Position numbers and translations under genes: made by a program. A stretch of DNA of 8,004 bases, taken from assembly GCA_003555385.1 (NCBI GenBank), contig PWHO01000109.1, forward strand, positions 1-8,004. Direction: 5' to 3'. The notes beneath the pieces are model-generated. The model made no database searches. It was not told the DNA's origin and saw nothing but the letters and a program-made list of their open reading frames with translations. This document shows, in pieces, positions 1 to 6,131 of this stretch. This stretch comes from Bacteroidales bacterium. Lineage in GTDB: Bacteria; Bacteroidota; Bacteroidia; Bacteroidales; UBA7960. Each line of letters begins with the position of its first letter. Within the stretch, counting starts at the first letter, position 1.

Positions 1-315
1 ATTGTCGAGGCCGTTAAGCTGCATAACGAACAGGCGGCGCACGGAGAGGTAAGGCATAAGCCACTGCATTACGCACTGGCTGCCGGGGAGACCATTACCG
101 GCCTGATCACCGCCACGGCCCTGGTATATCCTGACAAGAAGGTGGCGAGTGTGAAGCCCAAATCGATCACAAAGCGTATGAAGGAAAAGGCTTTTGCTGC
201 TTCGGTAAACAGAGACACCATCAGGGAATGTGAAAAACTGGGGCTGAGTTTGCAGGAGTTTGTGGAGATCTCGCTCGATGCCATGAAAAAAGTGGGTCCT
301 CAGATCGGACTCTGA
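1..315 (+). CDS. HD-superfamily hydrolase, C-terminal part (5' end outside window)
   Basis: Frame 1 is open from the first base to TGA at 313-315, giving 104 residues with no start in view, so the gene begins upstream of the window. The fragment resembles the C-terminal half of the roughly 180-190 residue HD-domain 'predicted hydrolase' family. It opens with VEAVKLHNE, has a helix with AAGETITGLITATALVYP (about residues 24-41), then the conserved basic stretch VKPKSITKRMKEKAFA (about 51-66), and a tail with GLSLQEFVEISLDAM. Proteins of this kind are presumed cytoplasmic metal-dependent phosphohydrolases of unknown substrate. The metal-binding His/Asp pair would lie in the missing N-terminal part, so activity cannot be judged here. 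The gene converges on the S41 protease gene across a hairpin-rich spacer. Family assignment is from remembered motifs. The exact substrate is unknown. Confidence 0.72.
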   Translation: MVEAVKLHNEQAAHGEVRHKPLHYALAAGETITGLITATALVYPDKKVASVKPKSITKRMKEKAFAASVNRDTIRECEKLGLSLQEFVEISLDAMKKVGPQIGL

Positions 316-495
316 TGGTTGGTCGGGGGCTGCGCCCCCTCCGGTTAGTCGGCGCTTCGCGCCTCCGGTTGTTGGTTCTCATGGGCTATGGATGGTGGGG
401 GTAGCCCGTGACCGCAGGACGAGGTTGGGAGGTTGTTGGTTTGTTCGGGGCTGACGCCCCGCTGGTTGTTGGTGTGAGCCCGAAGGGGTCACACG
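316..495. repeat. Intergenic array of short GC-rich hairpins separated by G/T linkers
   Basis: This spacer lies between two convergent genes and has no plausible coding frame. It contains five inverted repeats: 325-330/334-339 (GGGGGC, loop TGC), 351-355/359-363 (GGCGC, loop TTC), 380-388/402-410 (nine pairs including one G-T, 13-nt loop), 446-451/456-461 (CGGGGC, loop TGAC) and 472-477/489-494 (GTGTGA, with an inner CCC/GGG stem around a GAA loop). The linkers are nearly all G and T on the plus strand. The ten-mer GGTTGTTGGT occurs exactly at 367-376, 431-440 and 464-473, with a shorter relative at 317-323, and CCGGTT precedes two of the units. The layout suggests a modular repeat rather than random GC-rich sequence. 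No T-tract follows any stem on either strand, so these are not classical intrinsic terminators. The function is unknown. Confidence 0.7.
472..494. terminator. Candidate 3'-end hairpin for the S41 protease mRNA (no U-tract)
   Basis: The inverted repeat GTGTGA/TCACAC, with a single mismatch and an inner CCC/GGG stem, starts two bases after the minus-strand stop codon at 496-498. Read on the minus strand, the apex is CCCTTCGGG, which can form a stable UUCG-type loop. Its place directly behind the stop fits an mRNA 3'-end stabiliser or a transcription end point. It is not a standard intrinsic terminator because no T-run follows in either direction. It may simply be one unit of the surrounding hairpin array. 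Confidence 0.3.
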
Positions 496-2154
496 TTAAT
501 GGCCCTGGAGTTGTGCCATGATTTCTTCGTCGCGGAGAGCCTCCACGGCTTTTTCAAAGGCCTGGTCGACGGTATGCAAAACCGGGTAAAAGGCTTCTGC
601 TCCGAACATATTCCTGCCGATATATGCTTTCAGGTTGGTTCTGATAAGTTCCTGGTTGCCCCTGCTAACCTGCCCGGGAATCTCCATGCCCTGTTCCCGC
701 AGGTAGCCCAGGAATTCATTATAGGTGCGGGTTGAAACACTGAAACGATCCACAAAGTTTTCAGCATCATCATATTCTCCGAGGTTTTCCCTGTTCCGGT
801 CGGCATAGTCAAAAGCAAAAAGGTAAATGTATCCCAGGTTCGTAATCCGGTTATAGAATGATCGTTCACCAGCCCTGCCTAAGGGTACAAAAATGTCCGG
901 CATAATGCCTCCGCCTCCGTATACAATCCTGCCTGCCGGAGTTTCAAACCGGAGTGATTCATCGAAGTGTATGCTGTCAGGGCTAACAAGTTCACCGCTG
1001 TGAAAGCGTTCAATAAAGTCGTTGTAATAGGCCTCCTCCCCTTCATCATAAGGTTTTTGGATGCTGCGGCCGGTGGGCGTGTAATAATGTGCCACCGTTA
1101 AACGGAGGGCAGAGCCGTCGCGAAGCTGCACCTGTTCCTGCACCATACCCTTGCCGAATGAGCGCCTGCCGATCACCATGCCCCGGTCATTATCCTGCAC
1201 TGCCCCGGCGATAATTTCACTGGCCGATGCCGACCATTCATCGATCAGAACCACCAGGGGCTGGGTCTCAAATTTGCCGTCGCGGCGCGCCCTTGCGGTG
1301 GCACGGGGCCTTTTTCTGCCTTCGGTATATACAATCAGCTGTTGCGGTTCAAGCAGTTCATCGGCAATCTGTATGGCTGCCTCCATGAACCCTCCGCCAT
1401 TCCCCCGGAGATCAAGGATCATATTTTCCATTCCCTCCTCTTTCAGCGCGGACAATGCCTGGTCGAATTCACGATAGGTGGTTGCGGAAAATTTATTCAG
1501 GCGGATGAAGCCTGTAGTTTCATCCACCATGTAAGCAATATCCAAACTGTAGGAGGGAATTTCATCCCTGGTCAGTGAGAATTCGATCAGTTCGGGAGCC
1601 CCGGGCCGGTAAACAAAGACATCCACACTGGTTCCTTTTTCACCCATCAGCATGGAAACAATGTCGTTGGTTGCTTTTTCCACGCCGGCAATTACCGTAT
1701 CTCCGACCATCACAATGCGATCACCGGGCATGATGCCCGCCTGCTCACTGGGTCCTCCGGGTATGGGATGAATGACCACTACGGTATCTTTGATCATATT
1801 GAATTCAATGCCAATCCCTTCGAAGCTTCCCATCAAAGGGTCATTCATGCGCTGAAAGTCGGATTCCGAAATATAGGCTGAATGGGGATCCAGGCTCTTC
1901 ATGATGCTTTTAATGGTCTCATCTTCGAGTTCTGTTCTGGAGATGCTGTCTACGTATGCATCGTTGATGTAATTCAGGATGTCATTGATTTTGTTATATC
2001 GCTCAGAGCCGATGGAGAAAAAACGTCCTTCGTCAGGACTGCTCTCGGGCTGACGGAGATTCAAACCAAGGAAAAATCCCAGGGCAAGCACCACTGCCAG
2101 GATGACAGGCATATATACACTCGCCGTTATGCGGGTTTTGCGTTTGTCGTTCAT
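496..2154 (-). CDS. C-terminal processing peptidase (S41 family, PDZ-containing)
   Basis: This is a 552-residue serine protease of the CtpA/Prc (tail-specific protease) family, which cleaves proteins near their C-termini in the periplasm. A short basic N-terminus is followed by one hydrophobic segment (about residues 13-31), a signal anchor or signal peptide that places the rest outside the inner membrane. A PDZ domain spans roughly 105-185, with GIGIEF and the GGPSEQAGIMPGD loop. The protease core follows, with LDLRGNGGG at 247-255. The Ser/Lys catalytic dyad is visible as Ser310 in SASASE and Lys335 in FGKGMVQ; the 25-residue spacing, Glu313 and Gln339 match the family. About 130 residues follow the core, the usual length in Bacteroidota. 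The start is ATG at 2152-2154 with no Shine-Dalgarno sequence. The gene lies 126 bp after rfaE2, so it may have its own promoter, although readthrough is possible. The physiological substrate cannot be told from sequence. Confidence 0.95.
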   Translation of the reverse strand: MNDKRKTRITASVYMPVILAVVLALGFFLGLNLRQPESSPDEGRFFSIGSERYNKINDILNYINDAYVDSISRTELEDETIKSIMKSLDPHSAYISESDFQRMNDPLMGSFEGIGIEFNMIKDTVVVIHPIPGGPSEQAGIMPGDRIVMVGDTVIAGVEKATNDIVSMLMGEKGTSVDVFVYRPGAPELIEFSLTRDEIPSYSLDIAYMVDETTGFIRLNKFSATTYREFDQALSALKEEGMENMILDLRGNGGGFMEAAIQIADELLEPQQLIVYTEGRKRPRATARARRDGKFETQPLVVLIDEWSASASEIIAGAVQDNDRGMVIGRRSFGKGMVQEQVQLRDGSALRLTVAHYYTPTGRSIQKPYDEGEEAYYNDFIERFHSGELVSPDSIHFDESLRFETPAGRIVYGGGGIMPDIFVPLGRAGERSFYNRITNLGYIYLFAFDYADRNRENLGEYDDAENFVDRFSVSTRTYNEFLGYLREQGMEIPGQVSRGNQELIRTNLKAYIGRNMFGAEAFYPVLHTVDQAFEKAVEALRDEEIMAQLQGH

Positions 2155-2280
2155 GTGAGTGTTGTTGATCTTAATTGGGTCAGGATAATGAGGCGCAAGA
2201 ATTAAACCAGTTCCTGCGAAAATAGTGATAAAAGCCCTGATAAAACGTTATTTTTTCTTAAATCGGGGTCAGTCAGTGAC
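2155..2280 (-). other. Gap between rfaE2 and the S41 gene; weak promoter-like signal
   Basis: This is a 126-bp AT-rich gap without a coding frame. On the minus strand, TATTTTCG at 2224-2217 differs by one base from the Bacteroidota -7 consensus TAnnTTTG and lies about 60 bases before the S41 start. No good -33 TTTG stands upstream at the usual distance. The octamer TGATAAAA is repeated directly at 2226-2233 and 2238-2245, a 12-base step. No convincing rho-independent terminator follows rfaE2. The signals are weak, and the gap could equally be read through. Confidence 0.3.
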
Positions 2281-2790
2281 TTATTGGAGCTGTTGTATTT
2301 TTTTAATGATGGCTGTGGTGGAAAATCCTTCCAGGAGGGGAAGGGTAACTACTTGGCCTTTTCGGCTACGAATAAAGTCGGCTCCGGCAATCTCCCGGTT
2401 TTTATAATCATCCCCCTTTACAAGGATATCTGGTTGCACCCGGCGGATCAGGTTCTCCGGGGTGTTTTCATCAAAAAGTACCACAGCATCCACAAACGAC
2501 AATGAGGCCAGTATTTTTGCCCGGGCTTCTTCCGGGTTGACCGGCCTGTTGGCCCCTTTGATACGGTGTACTGACGAATCCGTATTGAGCCCCACAACCA
2601 GCACGCCTCCAAGATCCGCAGCCCGGGCCAGGTAATCTGTGTGTCCGGCGTGCAGGATGTCAAAGCACCCATTGGTAAACACAATCCGGTTGCCGGTGAA
2701 TCGCCAGTAATGAAGTTTTTGCTGCAATTGCCGTTCATTTTCCGGCTGAAAAATCTTTGTCCCGATGTGGTGGTGCTTGCGGTGCATCAT
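2281..2790 (-). CDS. rfaE2: D-glycero-beta-D-manno-heptose 1-phosphate adenylyltransferase
   Basis: This 169-residue cytidylyltransferase-fold enzyme corresponds to the C-terminal domain of HldE. It transfers AMP from ATP to heptose-1-phosphate, giving ADP-heptose for the LPS inner core. The nucleotide-binding signature is clear: FTNGCFDILHAGH with the HxGH motif at residues 47-50, then VGLNTDSSV, a KGDD at 125-128, and GFSTT at 155-159. These are all typical of RfaE2. The kinase domain (RfaE1) is not in the window, so the two activities are on separate genes, as is common in this phylum. The start is placed at ATG 2788-2790, with a second ATG directly after it. The frame stays open upstream to 2856, but that would overlap the preceding gene by 56 bases and add residues the family does not have. 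The N-terminus MMHRKHHH is rich in histidine. The gene starts 10 bases after the upstream stop, so it is probably co-transcribed with it. Confidence 0.92.
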   Translation of the reverse strand: MMHRKHHHIGTKIFQPENERQLQQKLHYWRFTGNRIVFTNGCFDILHAGHTDYLARAADLGGVLVVGLNTDSSVHRIKGANRPVNPEEARAKILASLSFVDAVVLFDENTPENLIRRVQPDILVKGDDYKNREIAGADFIRSRKGQVVTLPLLEGFSTTAIIKKIQQLQ

Positions 2791-2800
2791 ATTGCTTGAA

Positions 2801-3817
2801 TTATGAAAGGGTTGCGCGTTGCTTTTCCCGGATCGACAAAATAACCCACGCAACACTGCCTGCCAGGATGTTCACCACGATCTGTGTGGCATGGGTGATG
2901 TAAGCGTAGGAAGTAGCCGGCTCGGATTGAATTCCGTAGAGCTCGGAGAGGGTCACGATGGTAAGGAAGTGGTAAGTACCGATTCCCCCGGGTACGGGTG
3001 CCAGAATGCCGAGGCTGCCAACTGCCAGAAGTGTAAGCCCTGCAACCGGTGTGAGGTGAGAGGTGGCCTGAATGGCAAAAAAGCAGAGGTAGACTGTCAT
3101 GTAATACAAGCCCCAGATTAGTAAAGTGTACAACAAGAACCACCCTTTTCCTTTCACCGTCATGATGGTGTTGATCCCGTTGCCAAATCCTCTGAGGTGG
3201 CGTTTGAGTTTGTAAAAGAACCCCCCTTCAGCGGGATCTGACAATTTCCGGCGGATAAACAGGACTGCACCGAGCACCAATAAAATGAAGCCCGCTGCCA
3301 TAACTGCAACTTGCAGCCAGTGTTCTGCACCTATCCTCAAAAGCGGCGACCAGAAAATCCTGTTCAGAAAACTCCTCAGAAATCCGAACTGGGTGGCGAT
3401 GGTGATGAAAACGATGGCGCACAGGGTGAAAAAATCAAACACACGCTCTGCCACCACCGTGCCGGCCAGCAAATTAATGGGGGTTTTGGTGGCTTTGTTC
3501 AGGGTGACGCAACGGGTAATCTCTCCCATGCGCGGCAGGGCCAGGTTAGCCAGGTAGCCTGTCATCACCGCAAAAAAAGTCTGAAAGGGGTTGGTTTTGT
3601 ATCCCAGTGCGCGGATCAGCATGTTCCAGCGGACTGCCCGTATAAAATGGCTCATTAGCGCACAACCCATGGCCAGCAGGATCCATCCGTAACTGGCCTG
3701 CCGGAACTCTTCCTTGATCAGCTCCACGTCCTGGCCTCGTGTGATCAGCCAAAGGATCAGCAATCCGATGCAGAGAAAGAGCAGAACTCTGGCGTATCTT
3801 CTGAGCCTGGATTTCAA
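2801..3817 (-). CDS. UPF0104/YbhN-type flippase-like integral membrane protein
   Basis: This 338-residue polytopic membrane protein belongs to the lysylphosphatidylglycerol synthase TM-region/UPF0104 (AglD, YbhN) superfamily. Roughly eight hydrophobic segments can be seen, at about residues 10-27, 44-57, 79-95, 116-145, 167-188, 226-250, 257-275 and 308-328. Family landmarks are HFIRAVRW (57-64), NLALPRMGEITR (91-102, the conserved PxRxGE-like loop) and APVPGGIGTYHF (273-284). Members have been linked to lipid or polyprenyl-linked substrate movement and to aminoacyl-lipid synthesis, but this protein lacks the large soluble synthase domain of MprF, so the function stays open. The start codon appears to be TTG (3815-3817): no in-frame ATG precedes the first membrane segment, and the first internal ATG (codon 50) would remove it. 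The gene begins 8 bases after the panD stop and ends 10 bases before rfaE2, consistent with one operon. A role in envelope assembly is inferred from the rfaE2 neighbour only. Confidence 0.88.
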   Translation of the reverse strand: MKSRLRRYARVLLFLCIGLLILWLITRGQDVELIKEEFRQASYGWILLAMGCALMSHFIRAVRWNMLIRALGYKTNPFQTFFAVMTGYLANLALPRMGEITRCVTLNKATKTPINLLAGTVVAERVFDFFTLCAIVFITIATQFGFLRSFLNRIFWSPLLRIGAEHWLQVAVMAAGFILLVLGAVLFIRRKLSDPAEGGFFYKLKRHLRGFGNGINTIMTVKGKGWFLLYTLLIWGLYYMTVYLCFFAIQATSHLTPVAGLTLLAVGSLGILAPVPGGIGTYHFLTIVTLSELYGIQSEPATSYAYITHATQIVVNILAGSVAWVILSIREKQRATLS

Positions 3818-3825
3818 ACTGAGTG

Positions 3826-4170
3826 TTATATTTTGTTGTGTTCGTCCGGAAAGATGATGCTGGGGATGTGCGCTGCGGCTTCCTCCTGGTCCATCCAGGC
3901 ATAGGCGATGATGATAATGATGTCACCGGGCTGAACCTTTCTGGCTGCAGGACCGTTCATGCAAATTTCGCCGCTGCCCCTTTCTCCCTTAATGACATAA
4001 GTTTCCAGGCGTTCACCGTTGTTGATGTTGACCACCTGGACTTTCTCATTGTCCAGGATGCCAACCGCATCCATGAGGTCTTCGTCGATGGTGATGCTGC
4101 CGATGTAATTCAGGTCAGCTTCGGTGACTACCGCCCTGTGAATTTTTGCCTTTAATACTTCTATGAGCAT
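3826..4170 (-). CDS. panD: Aspartate 1-decarboxylase (pyruvoyl enzyme precursor)
   Basis: PanD decarboxylates L-aspartate to beta-alanine, which PanC then joins to pantoate. The product here is 114 residues, close to the usual 115-140. The proenzyme cleaves itself to make the pyruvoyl cofactor, and the processing site Gly24-Ser25 (YIGSITID) is in the canonical place. Other key positions match the E. coli numbering when translation starts at ATG 4168-4170: Lys9, His11, Arg54, Tyr58 and Asn72 (in CMNGPAA). An in-frame extension upstream to 4200 would add ten residues and shift this numbering, so it is rejected. The gene follows panC after 52 bases and precedes the UPF0104 gene by 8 bases. All active-site residues seen are intact. 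panB and panE are not in the window. Confidence 0.97.
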   Translation of the reverse strand: MLIEVLKAKIHRAVVTEADLNYIGSITIDEDLMDAVGILDNEKVQVVNINNGERLETYVIKGERGSGEICMNGPAARKVQPGDIIIIIAYAWMDQEEAAAHIPSIIFPDEHNKI

Positions 4171-4222
4171 GATGCGGGTTTTATGCAACGGTAACAGCAA
4201 TGTTGTTGCTTCGTGTGCAAAA

Positions 4223-5071
4223 TTACGAATTTAAATACATATTGTCAATCAGCCTGACCTTGCCTGCATGGACCGCAACACAGGCTACAGCCGATGTGTT
4301 TCGGCCGGACCGGGTTACCGGGAGCAGGGTGTCGGGGCAAACGATTTCTGCATACTCCAGTTCCAGCTCAGGGGAGGCATTGATAAGATCACTGATTTGT
4401 TGTTTGATCTGGTCAACGGGGGATGCCGGATACATATCACGGGCTTTCACCAGTGCCTGGTAAATCCGGGAGGCCTCCCGGCGCTGGGCCTCCGTGAGCC
4501 TGGTGTTCCTGCTGCTGAGAGCCAGCCCGCCGGCTTCCCTGACCGTAGGGCAGCCGATGACCTGTATGCCTAGCTTCTCCTGTGTTACCAGCGACCTGAC
4601 AATCTGAAGTTGCTGGAAATCCTTTTCACCAAAATAGGCCCGGTGCGGCTGCACGATCTCGAATAATTTTTTGACCACGATGGCGACCCCATTGAAATGA
4701 CCCTGGCGGAAGCGTCCTTCCATTACTTTGTCGAGCCGCCCAAAGTCATACGTTTTTGTTTGATGTCCCGCCGGATACATTTCTTCAGCATCCGGGCTGA
4801 ATACAGCGTCACACCCTGCACCGTCAAGCTTTTTAAGGTCGCTTTCAATGGTCCTGGGGTATTTTTTCAGATCCTCTTTATTGTTGAATTGGATGGGATT
4901 GACGAAAATGCTGCACACCACCAGATCGTTCTCTCTGCCGGCCTGTTCAACCAGTGCAAGATGGCCTTTGTGAAGTGCGCCCATTGTTGGTACGAAACCG
5001 ATCGATTTGCCTTCTTTTTTTTGATTGGCAACCCATTCGCTGACAGGTTTGATTTTGTTGAAAACGACCAT
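4223..5071 (-). CDS. panC: Pantoate--beta-alanine ligase (pantothenate synthetase)
   Basis: This 282-residue cytoplasmic enzyme condenses pantoate with beta-alanine using ATP, through a pantoyl-adenylate, to give pantothenate. The nucleotidyltransferase signature is present: PTMGALHKGH at residues 28-37 with the two histidines of the HxGH-like motif. VNPIQF (58-63), FGEKDFQQL (148-156) and the KMSKS-like ALSSRN (184-189) follow. The length is normal for the family. Translation is placed at ATG 5069-5071, giving MVVFNKIKPV, the usual N-terminus type. A longer in-frame version from 5125 would add 18 residues without family support and leave only about 15 bases after the predicted transcription start. 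The gene is the first of the panC-panD-UPF0104-rfaE2 block. A good Bacteroidota promoter lies about 75 bases upstream on the minus strand. Confidence 0.97.
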   Translation of the reverse strand: MVVFNKIKPVSEWVANQKKEGKSIGFVPTMGALHKGHLALVEQAGRENDLVVCSIFVNPIQFNNKEDLKKYPRTIESDLKKLDGAGCDAVFSPDAEEMYPAGHQTKTYDFGRLDKVMEGRFRQGHFNGVAIVVKKLFEIVQPHRAYFGEKDFQQLQIVRSLVTQEKLGIQVIGCPTVREAGGLALSSRNTRLTEAQRREASRIYQALVKARDMYPASPVDQIKQQISDLINASPELELEYAEIVCPDTLLPVTRSGRNTSAVACVAVHAGKVRLIDNMYLNS

Positions 5072-5146
5072 GCTGAATGATGTATAGGATTGTTTGTCAA
5101 AGGGTTGGCTTGATAAAGCCGGCATTTATGTCAAAAAACAAATTCG

Positions 5147-5179
5147 CAAAGCTATAATGTTTATTTTAAAAATAGCAAA
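5147..5179 (-). promoter_or_regulatory. Promoter for the panC operon
   Basis: Read on the minus strand, TTTG (5179-5176) is followed after 21 bases by TAGCTTTG (5154-5147), a perfect match to the Bacteroidota -33/-7 pattern TTTG...TAnnTTTG used by the phylum's main sigma factor. Transcription should begin near 5140, giving a leader of about 70 bases before panC. The element overlaps the divergent promoter for the GT5-like gene. Found by eye; not tested. Confidence 0.62.
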
Positions 5180-5195
5180 AAAAAATGTATTTTTG
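5164..5195 (+). promoter_or_regulatory. Promoter for the GT5-like gene
   Basis: TATTTTTG at 5188-5195 is a perfect TAnnTTTG -7 element. A partial -33 element, TTTT at 5164-5167 (three of four bases), precedes it by 20 bases. Transcription would begin near 5202, leaving a leader of about 33 bases before the ATG at 5235. The -33 element of the opposing panC promoter falls inside this promoter's spacer. The AT-richness of the region raises the chance of a false match. Confidence 0.5.
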
Positions 5196-5234
5196 CATAA
5201 TATTTCTAACGGATACAATTAAGTTCATTCATTT

Positions 5235-6062
5235 ATGGAAAAACCTAAAGTTCTCTTCGTTCAGCAGGAAATTATCCCCTACCTGAAAGAGTCCCATATG
5301 GGCCATATTGGCCGCTACCTGCCTCAGGGGATTCAGGAAAGAAAGAAAGAGATCAGAACCTTCATGCCGCGTTACGGGTGTATCAATGAGCGCCGTAATC
5401 AGCTGCACGAGGTGATTCGTCTCTCTGGTATGAATTTGGTCATCAATAATACCGACCACCCGTTGATTATTAAAGTGGCTTCTATCCAGTCAGCCCGAAT
5501 GCAGATTTACTTTATTGACAATGAAGATTTTTTCCAGCGAAAATTCATGTTGACCAATAAAAACGGTGAATATTTTGAAGACAATGACGAACGGGCCATT
5601 TTCTTTACCCGGGGTGTGATTGAGACGGTGAAGAAACTGGGATGGACACCTGACCTGGTTCACTGTAACGGCTGGTTTACAGGTTTAATGCCTTTTTATC
5701 TGAAAGAGGTGCTGAAAGACAACCCCATGTTCTCTGACACCAAGGTTATTTATTCAGTTTACAATGATGGTTTCCCCGGAAAACTCAGCGCTGAGATGCC
5801 TGTAAAAATGAAAACCAAGGGCTTAAGCAATGAGGTGCTGCAGAAATATGCGGATCCGAGCTATGAAAATATCAGCAAAGTGGCCATAGATTATTCCGAC
5901 GGTGTGATCTTTGGTGACGAGGAGATCAATCCCGAGGTTGAGAAATATGTCCGCGAAAGCGGAAAGCCTTTCCTGGCCTACCATGACAAGGACAGCTGTA
6001 TCGACGCCTATAATGCGTTTTACGATGAGGTGCTGTTGTCGGAATCGGTATTGCAGCAATAA
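5235..6062 (+). CDS. GT5 (starch/glycogen synthase) N-domain-like protein, probably not a glycogen synthase
   Basis: The 275-residue product resembles only the N-terminal half of GT5 glycogen/starch synthases. It opens with the beta-strand KVLFVQQEIIPY and has PQGIQ...IRTFMPRYG (30-48), the IYFIDNEDFFQR segment (91-102), PDLVHCNGWFTGLMPFYLK (139-157, the counterpart of PD.VH.HDW..GL.P.YL) and VIYSVYN (171-177). The C-terminal GT-B domain that binds ADP-glucose is absent, as full enzymes are about 470-500 residues. The N-terminal KTGGL loop is also not recognisable, its place being taken by LKESHMGHIG (17-26). Short proteins like this are commonly annotated as glycogen synthase in Bacteroidota. 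The missing parts make that activity unlikely, and the real role is unknown. The start ATG 5235 follows a good promoter; the stop is TAA 6060-6062. No frameshift or decayed remnant of a C-terminal domain follows, so this is a whole short protein rather than a truncated gene. It lies head-to-head with panC. Confidence 0.82.
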   Translation: MEKPKVLFVQQEIIPYLKESHMGHIGRYLPQGIQERKKEIRTFMPRYGCINERRNQLHEVIRLSGMNLVINNTDHPLIIKVASIQSARMQIYFIDNEDFFQRKFMLTNKNGEYFEDNDERAIFFTRGVIETVKKLGWTPDLVHCNGWFTGLMPFYLKEVLKDNPMFSDTKVIYSVYNDGFPGKLSAEMPVKMKTKGLSNEVLQKYADPSYENISKVAIDYSDGVIFGDEEINPEVEKYVRESGKPFLAYHDKDSCIDAYNAFYDEVLLSESVLQQ

Positions 6063-6079
6063 TAATTTTTTTACCTTTG
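6051..6079 (+). promoter_or_regulatory. Promoter candidate for the DUF4270-glmS unit
   Basis: TACCTTTG at 6072-6079 is a perfect match to the Bacteroidota -7 element TAnnTTTG. TTG at 6051-6053, at the very end of the preceding gene, could serve as the -33 element with an 18-base spacer, slightly short. Transcription would start near 6086. The resulting leader would contain the tiny reading frame ATG 6097 to TAA 6120 (seven codons) and then the terminator-like hairpin at 6150-6171. Confidence 0.5.
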
Positions 6080-6131
6080 CGTTCTGGTTACCTGCAATGG
6101 TTTATAAATTGTTCACCTAAAACTTTGAGCT

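Noticed and set aside
316..495. CRISPR array or tandem repeat locus
   Set aside because: The repeated ten-mer is too short and irregularly spaced, the intervening pieces are themselves palindromic, and no cas gene is nearby.
499..735. Plus-strand 78-codon frame starting right after the hairpin array
   Set aside because: It is antisense to the C-terminal region of the S41 protease and has no motif or promoter of its own.
1151..1578. Plus-strand open frames of about 80-110 codons opposite the S41 protease gene
   Set aside because: They lie wholly antisense to a gene with an intact catalytic dyad and PDZ domain, show low-complexity composition and match no recognised family. They are mirror frames of GC-rich coding DNA.
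2791..2856. Longer rfaE2 with start at 2856
   Set aside because: It would overlap the 3' end of the UPF0104 gene by 56 bases and add a segment foreign to RfaE2. The tandem ATG at 2790/2787 fits the family length.
4171..4222. Hairpin AGCAA/TTGCT (4196-4210) between panC and panD as a terminator
   Set aside because: The stem is only five pairs and half AT, no T-tract follows on the minus strand, and panD has no evident promoter of its own, so an internal terminator is unlikely.
5072..5125. Longer panC with start at 5125
   Set aside because: The extra 18 residues have no counterpart in the family, and they would begin almost at the predicted transcription start. ATG 5071 gives the standard N-terminus.
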